Shown here piece by piece: positions 10,621-20,780 of a stretch of DNA of 64,000 bases. Made by a program: the position numbers and the translations under genes. The DNA is from Beta vulgaris subsp. vulgaris (taxonomy: Eukaryota > Streptophyta > Magnoliopsida > Caryophyllales > Amaranthaceae). The stretch is from the NCBI RefSeq assembly GCF_026745355.1, contig NC_079210.1:20713132-20777131 (forward strand). The letters run 5' to 3'. The notes under the pieces are model-generated. The model worked only from the letters and a program-made list of their open reading frames with translations. It ran no database searches and was not told the origin of the DNA. The number at the start of each line of letters is the position of its first letter. Position 1 is the first letter of the stretch.

Positions 10621-12319
10621 AGAGAGAGAGGCAGCGAGAATGAAGTTTTTTTTTTGACGGGAGAGAATGAAGTTAAAGAGAGGGAAAACAAATGGTATTG
10701 TTTTTTTTTAAAGGTATGCTCCTTATTTGTTGCTGCAAGGAGGGAAAACAATTCTAAAAAAAAAAAAAAAGAATAGCACGTATAGATATAGTATATAGTA
10801 TTTTGTTTTAAAAAAAATGAATTAAATTATTCCAAGGAAATCAGTTTTAGTTATAAATAGTCTCTTATATCACAATAAGTAGAGTGTATAGCATGTACAC
10901 TAGTATTATGTTGAAGAAATTGTAACAAAAAAAAAAAATTGAAATATGTCAAGGAAACCGGTTTTACTGAGAAGCAGTCTCCTATCTCACAAAAGCTTTC
11001 ACAATAACTCAAATAGTAAAACATAAGAGACTGATTTTGGATAATAAATGGTTTGCTATGTTTAAGAAATGTGTTGGTAACCTTCACAGGTCTCCTATAA
11101 ATGGTCTCCTTGCCTTTTTGTAGTAGTGAGATTTACTTATATAGCAAATAATCGAGTCATTTACGTGAAATATAGTATAACAATATCTATATTGATGTAT
11201 TATTGTATCAATGAGGTTTAAGCCATAGGTTTTCTTGATCGATACTTATAGGCTTCATATCAAGATCTTGTTAATAAGCAATAAGATTTAATCAATTAAG
11301 ATAGTGTTAATGTGCAAAATGATACATGAATTTAACAAACCTCCTTATATGTTATGATTAACTTAAATGGAGCATTGTTATGTTGAACTAATCTATTGAG
11401 TTACAATGTTCTATATCTGTTGCAACTGAATTAGATGTTTTTGGTTCCATGATGAATTTAACTTAAAGTGATTAACTTAAGTATGGTATTGTTATTATCT
11501 TGAATTAAACTTAGGGTACTGTTAAGGTAGTTGTTTTGAGTTTCAATATAAATTCAACTTAGAGACGACTAACTTAAACGGAGTATTGTGATATTGAACC
11601 GATCTGCTAAGTTACATTGTTCCAAATTTGTTGCAATTGAATTAGATGCTTTCGTTCCGAAATGAATGCAACTTAAAGATGATTAACTTAAGTAGAAAAC
11701 TGTTGTTATTATCTTGAAATAGTTTATCACCTTACATGTTGATACATCTAATGTAACATCAATTTCTTTCAATTTGACTAAGCTACATGAGTTTCAAATT
11801 GAATATAACTTGTTAACGATTAACTTAAATGGAGTATTGTTGTCTTGATTTAACTTATCAATTCACATAGATATATACCTTGAACCAATCCACTATTAAC
11901 TTATTTTACGTCGATTATATATTTTCAGTTTTCAAATGCATAAAGCTTAATGACCTCAACTTAGATTTAATTTAAAGGTGGTCGATGATTAAAAAAAAGC
12001 TTAAGCAATGCAATAATTGTTTTCCTCTTTCAATTTTTCTTTTTCTTTTTAGAGTTAGACTTGTACCTATATAGCCATATCTACATCAATATATAAGAGA
12101 TCTTTACGTTACAGGTTGATCAACGGAGTACTTGGTAAAGAGATAGATATGCCTTTTCAACCATTAAAGCAAGTACTTGTTGGCTATTGCATTTCCTCTT
12201 AGGCTCTATATACGAGGTTGTGCATGTTTACTAGCTAGGAATAAAAAACATCTTTTCTACACCAACAGTGATAACTACCATTTCTGCAAGTGATAACTAC
12301 CATATTTGTTTCTTTTTAA
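10621..12319. other. CACTA interior, no gene seen
   Basis: The stretch is AT-rich with GAGA runs near 10620 and 10670. Between 11340 and 11900 a loose repetition of phrases (GATTAACTTAA, GGAGTATTGT, CTTGAATT) recurs every 100-200 bp and may be a decayed repeat. No coding signal is convincing. Confidence 0.4.
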
Positions 12320-12565
12320 GGGCCTGTTCTCCCCAGCTTATTTTCAGTTTAGTTCAGTTCAGCTCCAATAAGTTCAATTCAGTTCAGTTCATCTCCAATA
12401 AGTTCAGTTCATTTCAGTTCAGTTCAGTTCAGTTCAGTTCAGCTCAGCTCCATTCTTTTATAATCATTTTGTTAAATATTATTATTATGTTGGTATAATT
12501 TATTTTACTAATTACTCTTATTATTATTATTATTATTATATATTATTATTATTATTATTATATTA

Positions 12566-12646
<81 letters not shown>

Positions 12647-13329
12647 CATTATTATCATTATTATCATTATTATTATTTAAATATATATATTACTTTATTA
12701 ATAATATATTATTGTTTTCATAATTATTTATTATACCTTTACTCATTATTATTACTATTATTATTAAGGAAAAGGTAGTAAAGACAAATAAACCCACTTT
12801 TTTAGCCCATAAACCAATCAAATCGCGTCAAGACGTTTTAGATGTAATTTTCGCGGTCCAACCTAATCATTATTTTTATACTAAATATTTTTATATTATT
12901 AAATCTAATTATTAAAATAGTAATATTAAGTACTTCTTAGATATTATTGTTTATATATCATCATCAAGTATTAATATATTAATACAAATAATATAAAATA
13001 ATTTATTAATTATCATTATTACATTAATTAGTATTATTAATTATATTTATTTATAACTATCATTTAAAAATATCCAAAATTCTATATTATTATTCATTAT
13101 TATTACTTATCATTATAATATTATTTAATATTCATATTATTATTGTTTAAATATATTTATATATTTATTACATTCAATTTAATTCAATTTAATTTAATTC
13201 AATTCAATTCAATTCCGTTCAGTTCAGTTCAGTTCAGTTCAGCTCCAATAAGTTCAGTTCAGTTTAGTTCAGCTCCAATAAGTTCAGTTCAGTTCGGTTC
13301 AGCTGTTTTATGACGAAGAGAACATGCCC
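12320..13329. mobile_element. PIF/Harbinger-like MITE with TTCAG arrays
   Basis: The left end is GGGCCTGTTCTC and the right end, reverse-complemented, is GGGCATGTTCTC (11 of 12 identical). TAA flanks it at 12317-12319 and 13330-13332, the TWA type of duplication used by PIF/Harbinger. Inside each terminus lies an array of the pentamer GTTCA, broken by GCTCCAATAA phrases (about 12345-12450 and 13195-13312). The centre is an AT-rich core with a long ATT microsatellite. No transposase is present. It is nested in the CACTA. Confidence 0.82.
12520..12677. repeat. (ATT)n microsatellite
   Basis: Nearly pure TTA/ATT triplets run for about 150 bp in the MITE core, with a few TATA and ATC interruptions. 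Confidence 0.95.
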
Positions 13330-13439
13330 TAAGTGTAATACTTTGATTTTGCTAGCTACTATTCACAAATATATATACTTTGACTCTATTTTTTTTTCTT
13401 AATATATAAAAATAAAAATATGAATAAGTGCTCCAGTTA

Positions 13440-13792
13440 GTCAACCCGAGCACTTCGACTCTCGCGCGCAGCAATACTGATGTACGCTATTAAAGTGATT
13501 TGAATTTATTTCGATCCGAAAAAACAAGAAATGCGCGGTCGCTTCGCCACGATTCTAGATTTTTCTAACTCCTCTTTCTATTCTTGTTTTTCTCTTCCTT
13601 TTCAGATCTCAAACCCTAATTCCCTAATCCTTGTCGCTCCTCTTTGAAATCGAAAATTAGGGAGGATTTTTGGCAAAAGTAAAATCAAGAGGAAGAGAAG
13701 GGCGAGGATGTTCGATATTCAGAAATGACCAAGGTTCATCTTCGCAATCTTCATCTTCTCAAACGACATCGTTGTCGTCTTCTTCTTCTCCG
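13440..13792 (+). promoter_or_regulatory. Captured 5' flank and 5' UTR of the BSL-type gene
   Basis: Just upstream of the BSL-like ATG the base composition changes to pyrimidine-rich, UTR-like sequence (TCTCAAACCCTAATTCCC at about 13606). In-frame Ser-rich codons without an ATG precede 13793. I infer that promoter-proximal sequence came along with the exon; no TATA box is clear. Confidence 0.45.
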
Positions 13793-14089
13793 ATGGAGAA
13801 AGATGGAGAGCAACAGCAACGGCAGCAACGACAACAACAGCTGCAAGGACAGATAGTTGGGCCTCGATGTGCGTCAAGTTATTCGGTGGTAAATGCGATA
13901 ATAGATAAGAAAGAGGATGGAGCTGGGCCGAGGTGCGGCCATACTTTGACAGCGGTTCCGGCGGTCGGGGAAGAAGGTAGTCCAGGTTATATTGGGCCTA
14001 GGTTCATCCTTTTTGGTGGTGCTACTGCTCTTGAAGGCAATTCTGCTGCCACCGGAACTCCGTCCTCCGCTGGAAGTGCTGGCATCAGT
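13793..14089 (+). pseudogene. Captured exon 1 of a BSL2/BSL3-type kelch phosphatase
   Basis: From the ATG at 13793 the peptide has a Q-rich N-terminus, then VGPRCASSYSVVNAIIDKKE, GPRCGHTLTAVPAVGEEG, GYIGPRFILFGGATALEGNS and GTPSSAGSAGI. This is the N-terminal region and first kelch repeat of plant BSU1-like Ser/Thr phosphatases (BSL2/BSL3), which act in brassinosteroid signalling. The exon ends at CA|GTATGC; the split codon after Ile fits the family's Arg at that place. The open frame then runs into intron sequence and stops at 14165-14167. Only ~99 of roughly 1,000 residues are present and the phosphatase domain is absent, so it cannot be functional as such. The frame itself is undamaged, which suggests recent capture. 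Confidence 0.9.
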
Positions 14090-15416
14090 ATGCTTCTACT
14101 TCTTTCTCATTCTTGTTTTTTGTTTTTCTATAGTGTAGATTTGATTTATTTATTAGTCTTTAATTGAGCTTAGGGTTGCTGCCTGTTACTTTGAGTTTTC
14201 TTTTGTATAGCTGTGAATTGATGGATTATATATGAATTGCATCTTATAAGGAAAGAAAAATGGAAGAAGAAGAAAAGAAAGGGTAGTTGGTTAGTGAATG
14301 ATACTTGGTGTTTCCATCAGAGCTCGTAACTATCGTGTTTATAAAGTAGTTGTGAATTGTGATAGATACTTTGGTTTCATGGGACGTGGAATATGAGATG
14401 TTGATGCCTTAGTTTTTAATTTAGTAATCACTCAATGTAGCGAAACTTGCTGTTGAGTAGTATGTATAGCTAGTACTTATTGTTTTGGCTGATGGAGCAA
14501 TGTTGCCCATATAGTTACAAACTGAGAGTATGATTTTCACGAAAACTATTTTCCGTTGTTTGGTTGGACAAGGGATTTAGAAAGGAAAATTAAGGTGGAG
14601 AGAGTTTTCCGTCCTTTGTAAACATTTACCTCTAAAATTTAGGTGGAGAGAGTTTTCCGTATTCCAATTTACTCAACATTTCAAGACGAATCAATTACAC
14701 ATATGGGAAGTTCAAATAAAGAAGTTAGCGACTCTCTTATTACCATTACAACTTAAAAGGGTGGGTGGAGATAACCAGGGTCTTTTAATGAATCTTTTTA
14801 GTTGGCGAAAACTTTGCCATTTAGCTGGACTCGTATGATATTCATCACTCTTCAAAAATGATGCAAAATCGAATAATGACATGTTAACAGGAAATGACAT
14901 GGCAATTATACAAGTAAGATTCCACTTAATGTATGTATATCCATGTCAAGAAAGACTGTTACAACTTACAAGCAAGATCAACTTAAGAGCATCCTAAAAT
15001 ACTCCACTTTGTAACCAGACACAAGAGATATACCTGATGGCAAGATATGCAGTATTTTGTTGTCCTGCCTTAATGTGAAGCCCCTGCCAGTGTGAAACCT
15101 GAGAATGGCTTCTGGTTTTATGCTGTTATGATAGTATAATTGTGTTACATGCATGGCGAGTTGATCGATGAATCAAAATTCTCAGTATGAATTCTGCTCT
15201 CAATTGTATTTATCTTGGCTGGGTATGCTAAATGGTTGGAGCTTTGAACATTCAAGTACATTTGTGTTTGCTTCCTTAAGGATTTATGTGCCATCAAACT
15301 ATGTTTAGGGAAGTTAATTCCCATGGAAATTATTATCTTACCCCAAATTTATGACTATTTTGAACTGTTTGATGTTAGTGTTTGATTGATTACTTTGGTG
15401 TTGGACTTTCCTGTAG
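14090..15416. other. Intron-like sequence between captured exons
   Basis: The first part is probably BSL intron 1. Farther right there is no exon match until 15417. Around 14520-14660 two phrases (GGTGGAGAGAGTTTTCCG) recur ~50 bp apart, perhaps a small duplication or repair scar. Confidence 0.4.
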
Positions 15417-15540
15417 AGGGATCAACAAATTCACAAGGAGTTGTTGTTGCGGTTACTCGCTTCCTGATGGAGCAGAAACGACCAATTGGTCCACTTGTGG
15501 TTGTGGGAGTTAAAGATGGAGTACTCTGGCTAATTGACAG
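15417..15540 (+). pseudogene. Captured internal exon of an unplaced gene
   Basis: The segment is bounded by a CTGTAG acceptor and a CAG|GTAAAG donor. It encodes about 41 residues including RFLMEQKRPIGPLVVVGV and DGVLWLIDR. The wording is reminiscent of large plant WD40/coatomer-like proteins, but I cannot name the gene safely. Its reading phase does not join the next exon at 15766, since the join would create a TAG. It therefore appears to come from a different source than the coiled-coil gene to its right. Confidence 0.5.
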
Positions 15541-15723
15541 GTAAAGTATCTTAAATGTAGTGCAGCTGTGATATCATGCGTGGTAAAAAGAAGCTAAACT
15601 TATGGGTGTTGTTCTTAATCTGATGCTTGTTACAATGATAATGCAGAACAAATATACATGTTAGTTAGCAAGTACTCCTAGGATCTCTACAAATCTTTAT
15701 CGAATTTGTGCTTAAATAATGTT

Positions 15724-15728
<5 letters not shown>

Positions 15729-15757
<29 letters not shown>
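15729..15757. repeat. (GT)n microsatellite
   Basis: About fourteen TG repeats lie directly before the splice acceptor of the exon at 15766. Confidence 0.95.
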
Positions 15758-15758
<1 letters not shown>

Positions 15759-15765
15759 AATTTAG

Positions 15766-17487
15766 GTAGCAAAGGATCATGAGTTAGATCAAGTTAATCA
15801 AGAACAAGAAGTAAAATTCATGGAGTTTATGTCTGGTATTCAAACTTTTTGTTTTTTGATGAGTTTTTTTTTTAGATTAGTGTTAATTTTGCTTGATTTT
15901 CACTCTTCTTTAAGGTTTTACTTGATTGTTTGTGGAAAGAAGTGCTACATATAAATGCTATTGCTTGTCTTGGATCAAGGTGGTTATTTCCTCATATTAT
16001 GTCCACTTTGATTGTCATTTCAGCGGCAGAGACTCTTATAAAGTATTTGACGATAGAAAACAAGAGGTTGTGTGATGATATTGATGAATTACCGAAAGAA
16101 GTTGTCTCGTCGAGGTATATAACTTTTCAAGATTCAGTGTGCCTAATTTTTCAAGCCTATTGTAATCACTGTTTGGTTTGGTTATAGAACTGCTAAAGAC
16201 CAACAATATGATGATTTTCAGCAACGTTTAATGGAGGAAAAACAGAAGAGTAAGTCTAATAATTTACCGTTTTGCTGTAGCTTTTCCTTTAAATAGACAT
16301 TGCTATAAACTAACATGCTTCAATCAATGTGGAATGTATGCTTCCATCATGATGATTTTCAAGATTCAGTATCATATTTGTTATACCCTTTGTACCATCA
16401 TTGTGATTAGGGATGTTATTCATGCCAAGAAGGTTGTGCCTAGCTGGTTTTGGTTATAACCGTTTTCATGTCCTGGAATCTGATATGAAATCTGGAATGT
16501 AGGGGTGATGGTTGAATACTTGAAGTAGATGAAACATTATCATATTTGTTATACCCTTTGGATCATCATTGTGACTACAAAATTCAGATGTTAGTCGTGC
16601 TATAGAGGCATGCCTAGGTGCATCTCAGCTCAGTGGTATCAGGAAAAATGGAACTCGACACAAAGAGTGCAAATGTGAGCGAGCAGCAAGGTTAATTTGG
16701 AACTACTTAGATATGGGAGTTACAACTGTATGACGTGAATTTTAGCTTTAAGACTGTTTATGCCCCCTTTCGTAATATTAATGCCTTGTCTACTTTGTTG
16801 TTTCTTCTATTGTTTTGAATTTCAGCTCAATATACAAGTACTCTTAACTTTTAATTGTGACTACTAATAGTCTAAATTGGTTTTGGCCTTTTGGGCAAGG
16901 TTGCATATACCTTGACTGGACGCCCTCGTGGTGGGGTGATACTTTTGGTACATCATGAGTTATGACTTACGGCTGTCCTTGCGTCACATATATGCAGGTC
17001 GAGAGCTTTCTGCTGAGGTTGAGCAATTGTGCCAGCTACAGCAAGAGAAACCCCACTCTAGCAACAGAACTGACCAACATGAGGAGAAAATTGTAAACAT
17101 TACTCGTAGCCCGTCTATATCCTGAGGGAAATTTACTGAATCACCAATGAGAATGACTAGGAAACGTGCCAAACTTGCGTTTGAGACTGATTCTGCTAGA
17201 AACAATGTGTCAGTTGGTCTTCTTGAGCTATCAACTGGGAGGGGAATATCTTCAGATCAACCAAAAATTGATGTTCCAATTGCAAATGCACAGGTATTTG
17301 ATTGGCTCTATTCTTAAGGAATGGTATTGAATTTTCTAAACTGATTTCTCCATGTGTGGACATACAGTCAGAGTATTGTCAGAGTAACCTCGACAACGAA
17401 GGTGCATGGGTCTATGAAATTGCCCTACCATTCAAGTTTAGAAACCATTGTCAATTTGCAGAGAAACTAGGAGTACTTGCTAACTAA
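15766..17487 (+). pseudogene. Spliced coiled-coil gene inside the CACTA
   Basis: Five exons join with conserved phase: 15766-15835, 16024-16114, 16188-16249, 16998-17293 and 17368-17487, each with AG acceptors and GT donors. The product is rich in E, K, Q and L (VAKDHELDQVNQEQEV, then YLTIENKRLCDDIDELPKEV, then RELSAEVEQLCQLQQEK), a coiled coil of about 110 residues. A basic MRMTRKRAKL motif that could be a nuclear signal follows. An in-frame TGA sits at 17122-17124. The end is FAEKLGVLAN and a TAA. It might be a fragment of a host coiled-coil gene or a degenerate TnpA-type accessory gene, which would sit at this end of an En/Spm element. I do not recognise the family, and the true start is not visible. 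Confidence 0.55.
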
Positions 17488-18040
17488 CATGTATAGATTT
17501 TTGGTATAGTTTTTGCAATTTCCAGTTTTATGTTCTTTTTCATTTTGCAATTATTGATCTTTTTTTTGGGTTGAATTTGCAGATTGAATTGCGTTCAAGT
17601 TGAAGTTTTATGTTGAAGATTCACTGAAGGTTGAATGTCGGTTGAAGATGGAATTTCTACATTTTTTTATTTTTTTTTATTTCCTCTTCCGAATGTTTGT
17701 ATCAATTCGTCAAAATTGTTCGTAATAAGATTATACTTCTAGTTTCCTTTATTAATTTATAATGTTATTTTTTTTTTTGATGTAAGAATGTGCTTGTAAC
17801 TGTTACTTTACTAATAACACAATGTTGACGCTTACAAGTGTCTATATGGTAGCTTCAGATTGCGACATATTCAATTGCAATGATGCTAAAAAGCCTCAAC
17901 ATTTTCGAAGCCAATGAGTGTCGTTAATTATCGGTGGCTAAATGTTCGCTGCTCCTTTAGGGAGTCGATAATTTTTTATTTCAATGCTTATAAACGTCAA
18001 AAAATCCCAAAAAAATTGTCGAAAATGTGGAAATTCTAGT
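17488..18040. other. 3' flank of the coiled-coil gene
   Basis: T-rich UTR-like sequence with several AATAA-like signals (TAATAAGATT near 17725), then AT-rich spacer leading into the subterminal repeats. No other feature seen. Confidence 0.4.
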
Positions 18041-18500
18041 TGTTGCATCTAAAAACATCCTTTAGCGACAGACTTATGGTTGCATTAGATGCAACTTAAA
18101 ATTAGAGACAAACTTATGGGTGCCTCTAAATATAAATGGTCTTATCATCAATGTAAGATGTGTGCCCCAATAATATGGCATTAGAGGCAACCTATAATTA
18201 GCGACTACCTGATGGTCGCCTCTAAATGTAAGTGGCTTTAGCAACAATTCAAGTTTTGTGCCTCAAAAAGGTGGGATTAGGGGCAACCAACAGTTAGCAA
18301 CACCATAACTTGTTTGTCTCTAAAAGGTGGCATTAGGGGCAATCAACATTAGCAACACCATAACTTGCCTGTCTCTAAAAGGTGGCATTAGGGGCAACCT
18401 ATAATTAGCGACGGACTAATTAGAGGCAGTGAGAAAATTGCTTCTAAACACCATTAGAGGCTACAAATATATATTTAGATGCAATTTTGGATTGCCTCTA
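18041..18500. repeat. Right subterminal array of the CACTA
   Basis: Repeated phrases such as TGCCTCTAAA, GGTGGCATTAGGGGCAAC and ATTAGCGAC occur at ~70-bp intervals, several times in both orientations. They correspond to the CTCTAAA motif of the left array. Confidence 0.85.
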
Positions 18501-18525
18501 TATATAGTTTTTTTTTGTAGTGCTT

Positions 18526-19352
18526 TTTCAAAGAGGAACGAATAGTAGATGTTAGCTTCTCCAAAAGTTCATACCCTTCCTCAATCGCTTTATTTATGAA
18601 GAACCCACCAGATGCTCCATCAATTACCCGTCGTGTATCTGCATCAACTCTAGTGTAGAAAATCTGACACAAGTACCACTGGTCCAACCCATGATGAGGA
18701 CATAGACGCTGCAGATCCTTGAACCGCTCCCAAGCTTCATATAGAGACTCACCAGGATCTTGGGTGAAAGTAACTATAGCATGTCTCATATCGGCAGTTT
18801 TCTGATAAGGTTACCACTTGATAAGAAAAATCTTGGAAAGTTCTGGGCAGGTGGTGATGGTGGAAGGCAGCTTATTATACCAGAACAAAGCTTTATCGCG
18901 TAGAGAGAACCCAAATAGAAGGAGTTTCATCTCATCAGGAGTAACACCAGCTTGCTTCTGAGTAGCACAACACTGTAAAAATCTCTGCAGGTGAGATTTG
19001 GGTCTTCAGATGGTAACCCAGCGAACTGATTATTTTGAACCATATTCAGAACATAAGACTTGATCTCAAAATTTGTAGCAGCAATAGTGCGCATCCGTAC
19101 CCCAGTAGGCACGTTATTAGGAGATGGTTATGCGTAGTCTCTGAAGGTTCGAGTAACATTTTCACCCATGTTGAGAGTAATAGGTGAGGTGGGGGGTTCT
19201 TGGTGTGGGGAAGATGGTGGAGAAGGTGTCTTTTGGGAGGGTGTCCCTGCAGACAGCTTAGCTTGTTTAGTTTTCTTTCTGAGTCTACGAGCGGTCTTTT
19301 CAATCTCCGGATCGAACGGGATGAGATTTGGGGATTTCAATTTCCTGCTCAT
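18526..19352 (-). pseudogene. Athila-type gag, N-terminal part
   Basis: Read from the ATG at 19352, the frame begins MSRKLKSPNLIPFDPEIEK and runs to a TAA at 19128-19130. It continues in the same register with IKSYVLNMVQNNQFAGLPSE, then needs frame changes near 19000 and 18800. The segment at 18789-18526 holds the capsid block GESLYEAWERFKDLQRLCPHHGL and the block around IDGASGGFFINKA, typical of Athila-type Gag. It is broken by the CACTA at 18522 and resumes at 7159. At least one nonsense codon and two frameshifts make it non-functional. Confidence 0.88.
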
Positions 19353-19458
19353 ACACCAAAAACACAAAAACAAACGTGAGATTCTCCAAAGAACATGTGT
19401 TCTTCATAGTAGAGGTTAGTTTAATACTATAATTCAGCAAAATAAAATAAACCGTCTC

Positions 19459-19476
19459 CCCGGCAACGGCGCCAAA
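19459..19476 (-). other. Primer-binding site of the Athila-type element
   Basis: On the minus strand it reads TGGCGCCGTTGCCGGGGA, the PBS commonly found in Athila/Tat elements. It lies five bases inside the LTR boundary and fixes the direction of the element as minus. Confidence 0.9.
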
Positions 19477-19481
19477 ATTTG

Positions 19482-20780
19482 ATAGGCTAAAGTCGTATCA
19501 CCTAATCAAAAATAACCTAAGGTCCACTAACTAGTAGTCAGGGAAGTCAGGATCGAATCCACAGGAGAAGTTATAATATCGTATCTGAACTCTAATATTA
19601 TACTAACAAAATCAGATGAATGGTTGTGTTACTAAACTAAACAAATAGCAGAACTGAATATGGAGGTGTAAAAAATGTTAATAAAGCACTAGAATCATGG
19701 ATCACTATGCATACAATTCGGGAAATCAGGGATAAATAATAACCACCTAGTAAGTCAACTGTCTAGGGCACATGTAATTTCTCTCGAACATTACCTCCCT
19801 CAAAGATCACCCAGCCGCTCTCGCATAGTCAAGGGTCACTTTGCCTAATAATTGAAAGCCTATACGGTATCTCTCCTCTCGAAGTAGATTCAGTATTGCA
19901 ACAATAAGAATATAAATCAGGCCTAACTTATAATTCTAGCATGAAGAATCAATCAAAGGAAACAGTTGAAATACAAGATAATCAAACTAATCTATCAATC
20001 CCTCATTGCATACATAGATCTCCACAATTCTAGATATAGACTACTCACTCATAATCATGAAAACAATAACAAAAGTCATATAAAAACTCTACTTTGAAAC
20101 ATGGCAAATAACTAAGAAAATAATCTAGTTAACAATGCAAGAAATAACAAAGAAATAATGAAGAAAGATTACCGAATTATATTGAACTATGAATAAGCAA
20201 AAGGTTTGATCTTGAATTGAAATCACAAAGCACTAAAATCAAGGTTCTTGAACACTCTCTAGAGAAAACTAATAATAAAAACCAAGATGATTCTAATAAT
20301 TCTGATTTTCCTATTTATACAAGCCCTAAAACAATAGCCAAAAGTCTCGAAAAACGGGCTCCTATTCATTTAAAAAAACGCGTGTCGTCAGTCGCCCAAT
20401 CGGGCCAAAGATGCCCGATGGAATCGGGCTCCAAAGCAGAGGAAATGACCAAAATCCACAGACGCCTGATGAGATTGGCCTGTTAACATAGCAGTTTGGC
20501 AGCAGCTGGCAGGGGCGCCCGACGTCGGGCCAAGTCGCCCGATCGGGCGAGACACCGAATCACGACTGGGCGTTCAACGCCTGATCGGGCCCGCAACATA
20601 ATCCTGAAATCTGTTTCTTCGCCCGTTCAGGCTGGGCCGCCCGATCCTGTCGGGCCGGTCAGCTCAAGCTCGTTCCTTGTTCTTCCTTTGCTCAAAGTCC
20701 CGGAAAGCATCCTCGAGATCTTGAAACTCAGCGTCCAACCTCTCTTAATCCAATGTGCGATCATATAATATCGTAACATC
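19482..20780 (-). repeat. 5' LTR of the Athila-type element
   Basis: On the plus strand it opens TGATAGGC next to the PBS. A minus-strand TATA box (TATAAATAG) lies at about 20309-20319, so U3 is to the right and R-U5 to the left. The U3 part (20390-20660) is GC-rich with repeated GCCCGATCGGGC-like palindromes. The outer end is set tentatively at TAACATCA near 20780. The partner LTR lies left of the window. Confidence 0.7.
20390..20660. promoter_or_regulatory. U3 cluster of GCCCGAT/ATCGGGC palindromes
   Basis: At least seven full or partial copies of GCCCGATCGGGC and its halves occur here, in otherwise AT-rich surroundings. They lie just upstream of the LTR TATA box on the minus strand. Possible enhancer or protein-binding sites; function is inferred from position only. 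Confidence 0.5.

Larger units (their letters stand above)
7160..18522. mobile_element. CACTA (En/Spm) transposon carrying host gene pieces
   Basis: The left end reads CACTACAAAAAAAATTGGC. The right end, on the minus strand, reads CACTACAAAAAAAAACTA. Both ends have TATAGAGGCA shortly inside. The 3-bp duplication CTT flanks the element at 7157-7159 and 18523-18525. The Athila gag frame resumes on the other side, which confirms the boundaries independently. Both ends carry subterminal repeat arrays. I see no TNP2/Transposase_21 frame, so the element looks non-autonomous. It holds exons of several unrelated genes in both orientations, like Pack-type CACTA elements. Confidence 0.95.

Noticed and set aside
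15729..15765. Possible Z-DNA/regulatory role of the TG tract
   Set aside because: It may simply be an intronic microsatellite before a splice acceptor; nothing else supports regulation.
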